Source: JANYCG01 sp031386665 (GTDB taxonomy: Bacteria > Pseudomonadota > Gammaproteobacteria > Burkholderiales > Burkholderiaceae_C). From it: a stretch of 7,557 nucleotides of DNA. The stretch spans positions 1 through 7,557 of the forward strand of contig JANNCN010000093.1 in assembly GCA_031386665.1 (NCBI GenBank), read 5' to 3'. Made by a program: the position numbers and the translations under genes. Under the pieces are notes generated by a model, which saw nothing but the letters and a program-made list of their open reading frames with translations, was not told the DNA's origin and searched no databases. Below are positions 1 through 5,849 of this stretch, piece by piece; positions within the stretch are counted from its first letter, which is position 1, and each line of letters starts with the position of its first letter.

Positions 1-78
1 CGATCCCCACAAGGCTGACAAGCCGACCATTTGTAAAAAATATTTTGTTTTCAAACTAAGTTCATTTCACGCGCCAGT

Positions 79-741
79 TCAGGCCAGTGTGCCACCGGTC
101 CATCGAAAAGCGGGTCGCGTACCGAACAGCACGCCGTATTCTGCAAAGGGCGCATCGGGTAGCGCCAGTCGAAACGATTCGGTGGCCAGCACGTCGCCCC
201 CCTGGGCGACTTCTTCCCCCAGTTTGGACGCCGCATTGACCTCGGCACCCCAAACTTCCTTGCCATCAATCAGCAGCAACTCGCCATGGCCCAAGCCAAT
301 GCAGACCTCAATCCGGTCAGCGCCACTGCGCCCCAGGTTCACCGAGTGGGTGGCTTGAACCAAGGCGCAAGCGGCGTCCAGCGCGTCGGTGGCTTGGTCA
401 AAGAGCACCATCAACGAGTCGCCTTCGCGTTTCAGGCAAACGCCCCGGTGGCGGGCGATCAGGGGCAAAAACAGGCTTTCGGATTCATGAATCAGCTGCA
501 AAAAGTGAAGAATTCCGAATTCTTCAACGCGGCGTGAAAACCCAACCAAGTCAGTGAACATGACAGCTTTGGTTTGGCCAAATCGGCTGAATATCTGCGC
601 GTCTACCAGCGACTGGTCTGCATTGGGTTTGCGGCGCGCATCAAGCAGAGCGGCCAATTCTTCGGTGTCAGACATGGGTTTGAGATTGATTTGCCGCAGG
701 GCTGGTAGTGAATGGAGTTCAGGCAAGCTAACTCCCATCAT
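79..741 (-). CDS. Class III adenylate/guanylate cyclase-domain protein with atypical catalytic residues
   Basis: A 220-residue protein consisting of one class III nucleotide cyclase catalytic domain (about residues 56-215) after a short N-terminal region. It has no membrane segment or signal peptide, so it is probably cytosolic. Visible motifs: FTDLVGFS at 62-69 (D64, first metal Asp), KREGD at 104-108 (K104 at the base-contacting position, D108 second metal Asp) and GAEVNAASKL at 165-174. In the last motif the usual G-D-x-V-N-x-A-x-R-L pattern is altered: the substrate-specifying Asp is A166 and the transition-state Arg is K173, while N169 is kept. The protein may be a divergent cyclase, a weak one, or a nucleotide-binding domain without cyclase activity. 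The start is uncertain: ATG-ATG at 741-736 lacks a Shine-Dalgarno, whereas an in-frame TTG at 726-724 has GGGAG five bases upstream; ATG at 675 is also possible. No partner gene is visible. The family call is confident; activity is unknown. Confidence 0.85.
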   Translation of the reverse strand: MMGVSLPELHSLPALRQINLKPMSDTEELAALLDARRKPNADQSLVDAQIFSRFGQTKAVMFTDLVGFSRRVEEFGILHFLQLIHESESLFLPLIARHRGVCLKREGDSLMVLFDQATDALDAACALVQATHSVNLGRSGADRIEVCIGLGHGELLLIDGKEVWGAEVNAASKLGEEVAQGGDVLATESFRLALPDAPFAEYGVLFGTRPAFRWTGGTLA

Positions 742-766
742 GACATGGATAGACGTTTGCTATAAT
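740..766 (+). promoter_or_regulatory. Candidate extended -10 sigma70 promoter
   Basis: TGC-TATAAT at 758-766 is a perfect extended -10 element. ATGACA at 740-745 matches the -35 consensus at 5 of 6 positions, with a short 15-base spacer; extended -10 promoters tolerate a weak -35. Transcription would start near 773 and run rightward into a stretch with no convincing ORF, ending at the palindrome at 849-874. The -10 lies within the inverted repeat at 755-779. Confidence 0.45.
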
Positions 767-779
767 ATACATAGCAAAC
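755..779. repeat. Perfect inverted repeat over a promoter (likely operator)
   Basis: Arms GTTTGCTAT (755-763) and ATAGCAAAC (771-779) are perfect reverse complements with a 7-base AT-rich spacer. The repeat encloses the TATAAT at 761-766 and lies just upstream of the cyclase gene, which runs the other way. Position and symmetry suit a dimeric regulator controlling the plus-strand promoter, the cyclase gene, or both. The regulator is unknown. The symmetry is seen directly; the operator role is inferred. Confidence 0.5.
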
Positions 780-885
780 AATTGATATTATTCGAGAGCT
801 AGAGGCCTATTTTATCAATATTTTTACCGTTTTCGTCGGTTTTGATAGAAGTCATATCACCGGTGATATGACTTTTGATTTTTCG
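773..885 (+). ncRNA. Possible small RNA of about 110 nt
   Basis: This transcript is bounded by the candidate promoter at 740-766 and the palindrome plus T-runs at 849-885. No ORF with a ribosome binding site lies inside. It could fold into three hairpins: ATTGATA (781-787) with TATCAAT (813-819), followed by ATTTTT; ACCG (826-829) with CGGT (837-840), followed by TTTT; and the long 849-874 palindrome. No known sRNA family was recognised. It may instead be the leftover control region of a lost gene. The boundaries are inferred from the signals only. Confidence 0.28.
849..885 (+). terminator. Palindrome with T-run, candidate intrinsic terminator
   Basis: AAGTCATATCACC (849-861) is followed directly by its exact reverse complement at 862-874, a perfect 26-bp palindrome with no spacer. 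On the plus strand it continues into TTTTGATTTTT (873-883), as expected for a Rho-independent terminator of a rightward transcript. The minus-strand flank has no T-run, so it is a poor terminator for the IclR gene. Perfect symmetry with a CCGG centre is also typical of a protein-binding site, so an operator is a real alternative. Confidence 0.42.
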
Positions 886-890
886 CCTCA

Positions 891-903
891 GAAGCAATGC
901 TTC
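891..903. repeat. Short inverted repeat downstream of the IclR gene
   Basis: GAAGCA (891-896) and TGCTTC (898-903) flank one central base. In RNA this gives a 5-bp stem with a 3-base loop. It lies about 50 bases beyond the stop of the leftward IclR gene, with no adjoining T-run on that strand, so any terminator or mRNA 3'-end role is weakly supported. Confidence 0.25.
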
Positions 904-950
904 AAGTCGTCCAAGTCAAACTGCCCAAATTCGAGCCCTGCGGCATCCCT

Positions 951-1721
951 TTAAATCAAACTGCGCATGGCTCGCGCAGTTTCTTGCAGCACAGCCAGCA
1001 CCCGTTTGATGGCGGACTTTGATGACTCTTGCCCCATGGGCATGGTGACGTTCAGTGCGCCCATCAGGTCACCCCGGTGGTCGATCAAGGGCACCGCAAT
1101 GCCGCGCATGCCCAGTTCCAACTGCTGCTCTGACAGGGCCCAACCCTGGGCGCGAATGCGGGCCAATTCAAGCGTCAAGCGGTCTTTGCTGGCAATGGTG
1201 TGGCTGGTGAATGACTTCAGTTCGTGAGCGGCCAGCCAGTTGGCCACCCAGGCGGGGTCGCGCAGGGCCAACAGCAGCATGCCCGAGGCGGTGACCTGCG
1301 CGGGGGCTCGCGCACCCAGCACATAGCCCGTGTTCATGGTGCGGTTGGGGCCGTTGCGGGCGATGTAAACGATGTCGTAGCCGTCCAGCACGCTGACGTA
1401 AGCGGTTTCAAAAGTGCCCGCCGTGATGCGTTGCAAAAACGGCTGCACGATGCGCGGCAACCGCGCTGAATCCAGGTACGACTGGCCCAGCCGCAACACG
1501 CGCGGGGTCAGCCAGAAGAGTTTGCCGTCGGTGGCCACATAGCCCAAATGTGCCAGCGTCAGCAAGTAGCGGCGCGCGGCCGTGCGCGTCATGTTGCTGC
1601 GCTCACCCGCCTGGGCAGCCGTCATGCGCGGGTGGGCATCGTCAAAAATTTCGATGATGGCCAGGCCTTTTTCCAGCCCGGCAATCCAGTCGCGTTTGTC
1701 CAATACTGGTGCTTGGGTCAT
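951..1721 (-). CDS. IclR-family transcriptional regulator, PcaR/PcaU/PobR subgroup
   Basis: A 256-residue protein of usual length for the family. The N-terminal winged helix-turn-helix covers about residues 11-79 (GLEKGLAIIEIFD at 15-27; recognition helix around 44-57 with TRTAARRYLL; wing near 60-72). The C-terminal IclR effector domain runs from about 88 to 253 and includes GMRGIAVPLIDHRGDLMGAL. The N-terminus, with TRTAARR then LGYVATDGKLFWLTPRVLRLG, resembles regulators of protocatechuate, 4-hydroxybenzoate and beta-ketoadipate catabolism; this is from memory of the family. The gene is divergent from the importer operon across a 232-bp gap carrying PcaR-like boxes, so it probably controls that operon and perhaps itself, responding to an aromatic or hydroaromatic acid. 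Activator or repressor mode cannot be read from sequence. No clear Shine-Dalgarno precedes the ATG at 1721-1719, but the start suits the family. Confidence 0.92.
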   Translation of the reverse strand: MTQAPVLDKRDWIAGLEKGLAIIEIFDDAHPRMTAAQAGERSNMTRTAARRYLLTLAHLGYVATDGKLFWLTPRVLRLGQSYLDSARLPRIVQPFLQRITAGTFETAYVSVLDGYDIVYIARNGPNRTMNTGYVLGARAPAQVTASGMLLLALRDPAWVANWLAAHELKSFTSHTIASKDRLTLELARIRAQGWALSEQQLELGMRGIAVPLIDHRGDLMGALNVTMPMGQESSKSAIKRVLAVLQETARAMRSLI

Positions 1722-1769
1722 GGTGTGAATTTTGGCGTGGTGACGTCAACTACCGGATGTGGAAAACCC

Positions 1770-1800
1770 TTGAAATGATCGATCATCGCGTATTTATGAT
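1770..1800 (+). promoter_or_regulatory. Candidate promoter of the importer operon
   Basis: TTGAAA (1770-1775) matches the -35 consensus at 5 of 6 positions and TATGAT (1795-1800) matches the -10 at 5 of 6, with a long 19-base spacer. Both PcaR-like boxes overlap it: one fills the spacer and one covers the -10 and the predicted start near 1807. That spacing is suboptimal, which would suit a promoter that needs help from the regulator. The leader to the first gene would be about 145 bases. Confidence 0.4.
1777..1791 (+). promoter_or_regulatory. PcaR-like operator box 1
   Basis: GATCGATCATCGCGT matches 11 of 15 positions of the PcaR consensus GTTCGATAATCGCAC, as I recall it from Pseudomonas putida. 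It overlaps a perfect 12-bp palindrome, ATGATCGATCAT, at 1775-1786. It lies in the spacer of the candidate importer promoter, between a PcaR-type regulator gene and its likely target. Confidence 0.45.
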
Positions 1801-1812
1801 CGTTTATCGCAC
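1798..1812 (+). promoter_or_regulatory. PcaR-like operator box 2
   Basis: GATCGTTTATCGCAC matches 12 of 15 positions of the recalled PcaR consensus GTTCGATAATCGCAC. It is a direct repeat of box 1: the 16-base segments at 1775-1790 and 1796-1811 agree at 12-13 positions, offset by 21 bp or two helical turns, so two dimers could bind the same DNA face. It overlaps the candidate -10 and start site. Confidence 0.5.
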
Positions 1813-1883
1813 ATTTGTCAGGAATTCAGCTTTTCTTTTGAGAGGCAGACCGATACAGTCACGCGTGAGCCAATCTTGCGAGC

Positions 1884-1898
1884 CGATTCTGTGAATCG
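1884..1898. promoter_or_regulatory. 15-bp interrupted palindrome in the importer leader
   Basis: Arms CGATTC (1884-1889) and GAATCG (1893-1898) flank TGT. The 15-bp size equals that of IclR-family sites, but the bases differ from boxes 1 and 2. It could be an auxiliary site about 90 bp downstream, a site for another regulator, a small leader hairpin, or chance. Confidence 0.25.
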
Positions 1899-1940
1899 AT
1901 CAGCGATGCCAAGCGATAGCCATTTTTTTTCAACGACCTG

Positions 1941-1946
1941 AGGAGA
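1941..1946 (+). promoter_or_regulatory. Strong ribosome binding site
   Basis: AGGAGA lies 7 bases before the ATG at 1954, the strongest Shine-Dalgarno in the cluster. This fits the high expression needed for a periplasmic binding protein and fixes the start of that gene. Confidence 0.8.
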
Positions 1947-1953
1947 CATTCAA

Positions 1954-3111
1954 ATGCAAAAACGCTTCACCCTTCAATTGATTGCCGCTGGAATTTTTCT
2001 GGCCAGTTCCACGGCCAGCCTGGGTCAAGACACCATCAAGATCGCCAACATTGTTGAAATGTCAGGCGGCGGTGCCACGGCGGGAACCAACTTTAAAAAC
2101 GGCGTGGAGCTGGCTGTTAAGGAGATCAATGCGTCCGGCGGCATTTTGGGAAAGAAAATTCAGACCTCGACGTTTGACACCCAAAGCAATCCCGGCGTGG
2201 CCAAGGGCTTGACTCAAAAAGCGGTTGACGACAACGTTTTCGCGATTTTTGGCCCCGTGTTCTCTGGCTCGATCATGGTCAGCATGGCAGAAAGCCGCAA
2301 GGCCGAGATTCCCAATTTCACGGGTGGCGAGGCGGCCAGCATCACAACGCAAGGCAACCCCTATATCTTTCGCACCAGCTTCACTCAGGCCACCGCAATG
2401 CCCAAAGTGGCGCGCTACATCAGCGACACGGCCAAGCTCAAAACACTGGCCATCATCTTTGTGAACAACGACTTCGGCAAGGGCGGGCTGGACATGATCA
2501 AAAAGGCGTTGGACAAGTCCAGCACCAAGGTTGTGGCGGAAATTTCAAGCGACTCGGGTCAGGTTGACTTTTCTGCCGCCGTGTTAAAGGCCAAGCAAAG
2601 CAATGCTGACGGCGTGTTTGTCTACAGCAATGAAGAAGAGTCCGCCCGCATTTTGCGCGAGCTGCGCAAGCAAGGTTGGAACAAACCCGTGATTGGCGAG
2701 ACCACGTTAACTGGCCAAAAAGTGATTGAGCTGGCGGGCGAAGCGGCCAACGGCGCGGTGGCGCATGTGGGCCTCACCGTTGACGCGCCGCTGCCTGCGG
2801 TTCGCGCCTTTCGCGCCAAGTTTGAGCGCGACTACAAATACATCTCGGACCACAACGGCATGAAGGGTTATTCGGGCGTCTATGTCCTCAAAGCGGCTAT
2901 TGAAAAAGTGGGCAAGCTTGATCGCAAAGCCGTCGCTGCTGCAATGCACACCTTGAAAGTCTCCACAGCCAAAGAACCCGGCGTCTTGATGGACGTGAGT
3001 TTCGACGCGAACGGTGACCTGGATCGCGACAGTTTCTTGGTGGAAGTGAAAAACGGCAAGCAAGAGGTGGTGGCCACCCTGCCACCGCTCAACGCCGCTG
3101 CCAAGAAGTAA
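1954..3111 (+). CDS. HAAT-type ABC importer periplasmic substrate-binding protein
   Basis: A 385-residue periplasmic binding protein of the leucine/isoleucine/valine-binding (Peripla_BP_6) type. It should capture the solute in the periplasm and deliver it to the LivHM permease. Residues 1-24 form a Sec signal peptide: basic MQKR, a hydrophobic core (LQLIAAGIFLA), then a cleavage region around S22-L23-G24. There is no lipobox Cys, so the mature protein should be soluble. The mature fold starts with IKIANIVEMSGGGATAG near 28-44 and has GVELAVKEINASGGILGKKI near 50-69, typical of the family, with an alternating alpha/beta pattern to about 370. It is the first gene of the operon, behind a strong ribosome binding site. 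Ligand is not determined; the PcaR-like regulator and HPPD-like neighbour favour an aromatic or hydroaromatic acid over a branched-chain amino acid. A LivK name would overstate what is known. Confidence 0.93.
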   Translation: MQKRFTLQLIAAGIFLASSTASLGQDTIKIANIVEMSGGGATAGTNFKNGVELAVKEINASGGILGKKIQTSTFDTQSNPGVAKGLTQKAVDDNVFAIFGPVFSGSIMVSMAESRKAEIPNFTGGEAASITTQGNPYIFRTSFTQATAMPKVARYISDTAKLKTLAIIFVNNDFGKGGLDMIKKALDKSSTKVVAEISSDSGQVDFSAAVLKAKQSNADGVFVYSNEEESARILRELRKQGWNKPVIGETTLTGQKVIELAGEAANGAVAHVGLTVDAPLPAVRAFRAKFERDYKYISDHNGMKGYSGVYVLKAAIEKVGKLDRKAVAAAMHTLKVSTAKEPGVLMDVSFDANGDLDRDSFLVEVKNGKQEVVATLPPLNAAAKK

Positions 3112-3133
3112 CTGGCCGCTATCAGCGCAGGCT

Positions 3134-3159
3134 TAGGCGACATGGTCTAGGCGACACGG
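3134..3159 (+). repeat. Short tandem duplication between binding-protein and livH genes
   Basis: TAGGCGACATGG (3134-3145) and TAGGCGACACGG (3148-3159) agree at 11 of 12 positions with a 14-base period. They fill much of the 75-base gap before livH. A weak stem, CGCT (3117-3120) with AGCG (3124-3127), lies just after the binding-protein stop. There is no strong terminator, so read-through to livH is expected. Confidence 0.55.
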
Positions 3160-3186
3160 CTCTGACAAGTTCAACCACGGGGCATC

Positions 3187-4062
3187 ATGACTGATTTTCT
3201 GCAACTGCTTTTCAGTGGCTTGGCCACGGGAGCCATCTACGGTCTGGCCGCCCTGGGCTTCACGCTTTTGTGGCAGGCCAGCGGCACGATCAACTTCGCG
3301 CAGGGTGAATTTGTCATGCTGCCAGCCTTCATGATGCTGGGGTTTCTGTCGTTTGGCGCGCCGCTAGCCCTTAGTTTTGTGTTGTCGGTGGTGTTGGCTG
3401 TGGTGGTGCTGGGCTGGGTTTTCAAGCGCGGCATTGTGGACCCGCTGTTCAAGTACGGAATGATGCCCATCGTGGTGGCCACCATTGGCCTGTCTATCGT
3501 TATGCGCAATGGCGTGCGCGCGGGTTACAGCGCAGAGGCGCACCCGTTTCCCAGCCTGTTTGCCGACAAGCTGTACAACATTGCAGGTGTAACCATCACG
3601 CTGCAAGACATTGGCACCTTTGTGGTGGCCTTGGGCTTAGTGCTGGCCACCCAGGCCTTCATGACCAAAACGGTCACGGGCCGTGCCATGCAGGCGGTGG
3701 CACAAAACACCGAAAGCGCCTCGGTTTTGGGCATCAACGTGCCGCGCATGATCTTTTACGCCTTCGCTATCAATGCGGTGCTGGCGGTGGCCGCTGCCTT
3801 GCTGGTCACACCCACTTACCTGGCCAAGTTTGACATGGGCGATTCACTGGGCAACAAGGCGTTTTTTGCGGCCATCATTGGTGGTTTCAACAACTCACGC
3901 GGCGCTCTGTTGGGCGGTTTGATTGTGGGTGTGTGCGAAAACCTGGCCGCTGCCTACATTTCGCCAGCCTACAAAGACGCCGTGGCCTTGGTGATCTTCA
4001 TGGTGGTGATTTTGTTCAAACCGCAAGGTCTGCTGGGCAAAAAGGAAGAGCGCAAGGTTTGA
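3187..4062 (+). CDS. livH: HAAT ABC importer permease LivH
   Basis: A 291-residue inner-membrane permease of the LivH family, of normal length. It forms the translocation path together with LivM. It is strongly hydrophobic with about eight membrane segments. The N-terminal pattern SGLATGAIYGLAALGFTL (10-27) followed by GTINFAQGEF (33-42) is characteristic of LivH. The cytoplasmic coupling (EAA-like) loop is GRAMQAVAQNTESASVLGIN (165-184), which should contact the LivG/LivF ATPases. The C-terminus carries the usual VVILFKPQGLLGK segment and a basic tail. The start at 3187 has GGGG four bases upstream and gives the expected first helix. The gene ends one base before livM, indicating co-transcription. 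Substrate class is not readable from the permease alone. Confidence 0.95.
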   Translation: MTDFLQLLFSGLATGAIYGLAALGFTLLWQASGTINFAQGEFVMLPAFMMLGFLSFGAPLALSFVLSVVLAVVVLGWVFKRGIVDPLFKYGMMPIVVATIGLSIVMRNGVRAGYSAEAHPFPSLFADKLYNIAGVTITLQDIGTFVVALGLVLATQAFMTKTVTGRAMQAVAQNTESASVLGINVPRMIFYAFAINAVLAVAAALLVTPTYLAKFDMGDSLGNKAFFAAIIGGFNNSRGALLGGLIVGVCENLAAAYISPAYKDAVALVIFMVVILFKPQGLLGKKEERKV

Positions 4063-4063
4063 A

Positions 4064-5083
4064 ATGAATAAGTCAAACGTCTTGATTGGCATTGCGGTGG
4101 CGTTGATCATGCTGGTTGCGCCCCAGTTTTTGAAAAACTACGGCATTTACTTGTTCACCTATTGGCTGATTTTCATCATCGCCACCATGGGGCTGAACTT
4201 GACTGTGGGCTATGCAGGTCAAAAGTCTTTGGGCCATGCGGCCTTTTTGGGCATTGGGGCCTACACCGTGGCAATTCTCATGAAGATGGGTTTCAGCTTC
4301 TGGTTTGGCTTGCCGGTGGCAGCGATTTTGTGTTTTGTCATTGGCATTATTTTGGGCTTTCCGGCGCTGCGGGTGCAAACCATTTACCTGGCGTTTGCCA
4401 CTTTGGGCTTCAACACGGCGGTGTGGCTGGTTATGCGCAACGAAGAAGGGCTGACTGGCGGCACTTTTGGCATCAATAACATTGCGCGGCCGGAAATTTT
4501 TGGCCTGTCGCTGGACAAAAATTTGCCTTATTACTATTTCACACTGGCGGTGGCTGTGGTCATGGCGTTGCTGCTGCTGGGTTTGTTGCGCAGCCCGTGG
4601 GGCAAGGCGTTCACTGCCCTGCGCGACAACCCCATTCGGGCCGAAAGTCTGGGGGTTGACACCCGCAGCTACACCCTGTTGAGTTTTGCCATTGGTGCGG
4701 CCTACGCTGGGGTGGCAGGGGCGCTGCTGGCCTGCCAGGTGCAGTTCATTGAGCCTTCCCAGTTCACTGTGGGCGTGTCCATCATGCTGTACTTGATGGT
4801 GGTGGTCGGCGGGCCGGGTTATTTTTGGGGGCCGGTGTTGGGCGCACTGGTGGGCGTGATCATGCCCGAGTGGATTCGCGATGTCCCCAAAATGTCGGAT
4901 TGGTACCTGCCCTTGTTTGGCGCAGCGGTGGTATTGATGATGGTGTGGCTGCCCGATGGTTTGCTAAGCCTGCCTGACCGCCTGAAAGCCAAGCGCCAGG
5001 CGCGCGAGGCCAACGCGGCGCGGGCGGCGGCTGGCGCTCTTGCCAGCGCACGGGTCGGCGCTGGCCTAGGAGTCAAGTCATGA
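4064..5083 (+). CDS. livM: HAAT ABC importer permease LivM
   Basis: A 339-residue inner-membrane permease, partner of LivH. It has roughly eight to ten hydrophobic segments. The LivM hallmark GLNLTVGYAGQKSLGHAAF is at about 43-61, and the coupling loop GKAFTALRDNPIRAESLGVD is at 180-199, where it should dock to an ATPase subunit. After the conserved LPDGLLSLPDRLK end, an Ala/Arg-rich tail of about 30 residues (from about 306) looks unstructured and is probably lineage-specific. AAGG at 4054-4057, within the end of livH, is six bases before the ATG. The 3' end overlaps livG by four bases (ATGA), a sign of translational coupling. The family call is secure; the substrate is unknown. Confidence 0.95.
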   Translation: MNKSNVLIGIAVALIMLVAPQFLKNYGIYLFTYWLIFIIATMGLNLTVGYAGQKSLGHAAFLGIGAYTVAILMKMGFSFWFGLPVAAILCFVIGIILGFPALRVQTIYLAFATLGFNTAVWLVMRNEEGLTGGTFGINNIARPEIFGLSLDKNLPYYYFTLAVAVVMALLLLGLLRSPWGKAFTALRDNPIRAESLGVDTRSYTLLSFAIGAAYAGVAGALLACQVQFIEPSQFTVGVSIMLYLMVVVGGPGYFWGPVLGALVGVIMPEWIRDVPKMSDWYLPLFGAAVVLMMVWLPDGLLSLPDRLKAKRQAREANAARAAAGALASARVGAGLGVKS

Positions 5084-5847
5084 GCCAGCCAGTGCTTAAG
5101 GTCAGCAACCTCAAAAAGGCTTACGGCGCGATCCAGGCGGTCGGTGGCGTGTCATTTGAAGTCTACCCAGGAGAAATATTTGGGGTGATTGGCCCCAACG
5201 GGTCAGGTAAAACCACCATGTTCAACAGCGTTTTGGGGCAAATCAAACCCGACGCTGGCAGCATTGCGCTGAACGGCAAAGACGTGACCCACGCAGGCCC
5301 TCTGGAATTGAACCGCCTGGGCGTTGGGCGTACTTTTCAAACCCTGCAAGTGTTTGGCAAGATGACCGTGCGCGACAACCTGATCGTCGCGGCACAAGAG
5401 CATTCAGGCTCCATGTTCAGTCGCATTTTTGCGCCCAGTGACTCGGGCCTGGGCGACAAAGCTGATGCCCTGATCAAACAGTTTCGAATTGGGCACGTGG
5501 CCCACCTGAAGGCGGGCACCTTGAGCTACGGCCAGCAAAAACTCGTGGACATTGCCATGGCCTTCATGAGCGCACCTGACCTGGTGCTGCTGGACGAGCC
5601 GTGCGCAGGCGTCAACCCGAGTTTGGTGGGCGGTATTTCAACGCTGCTCAAAGAGCTGAACCAAAACCCCCAGCACTTGAACAAGGGCAAAAAAACATCC
5701 TTTGTGGTGATCGAGCACAACATGGATTTTGTGATGGACCTGTGCCACCGCATCATGGTCATGGTGGAGGGCCAGGTGATGGCGATTGGCACACCGGCTG
5801 AAATTCGCGGCAACAAGCAAGTGCTTGACGCCTACCTCGGAAGCTGA
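5080..5847 (+). CDS. livG: HAAT ABC importer ATPase LivG
   Basis: A 255-residue cytoplasmic ATP-binding subunit that pairs with LivF to power the importer. Motifs: Walker A GPNGSGKTT (38-46), Q-loop RTFQ (Q87), ABC signature LSYGQQ (148-153; the Tyr variant is normal for LivG), Walker B LVLLDEP (168-174, catalytic E173), and H-loop EHNMDFV with H213. The C-terminal end, GQVMAIGTPAEIRGNKQVLDAYLGS, is typical of the family. A short insert around 195-205 (NPQHLNKGKK), before the H-loop strand, is somewhat longer than in many LivG proteins. The ribosome site AGGAG (5068-5072) lies inside livM, seven bases before the ATG. All catalytic residues are present, so it should be active. Confidence 0.96.
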   Translation: MSQPVLKVSNLKKAYGAIQAVGGVSFEVYPGEIFGVIGPNGSGKTTMFNSVLGQIKPDAGSIALNGKDVTHAGPLELNRLGVGRTFQTLQVFGKMTVRDNLIVAAQEHSGSMFSRIFAPSDSGLGDKADALIKQFRIGHVAHLKAGTLSYGQQKLVDIAMAFMSAPDLVLLDEPCAGVNPSLVGGISTLLKELNQNPQHLNKGKKTSFVVIEHNMDFVMDLCHRIMVMVEGQVMAIGTPAEIRGNKQVLDAYLGS

Positions 5848-5849
5848 CC

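Noticed and set aside
1..78. Possible start of a leftward gene (ATG at 30-28) and T-rich sequence after the cyclase stop
   Set aside because: Only ten codons are visible, with no ribosome site, and there is no stem before the T-rich run, so neither a gene nor a terminator can be supported.
855..868. Resemblance of TATCACC/GGTGATA to lambda-type repressor operators
   Set aside because: The half-sites are fused without the spacing of lambda operators, and no phage genes are nearby; kept only as a comment on the palindrome.
1741..1748. TGACGTCA palindrome just upstream of the IclR gene
   Set aside because: It is only 8 bp, has no second copy, and is not placed clearly relative to a promoter; chance is likely.
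1815..1843. TTGTCA as the -35 of a second importer promoter
   Set aside because: No acceptable -10 element follows at 16-18 bases.
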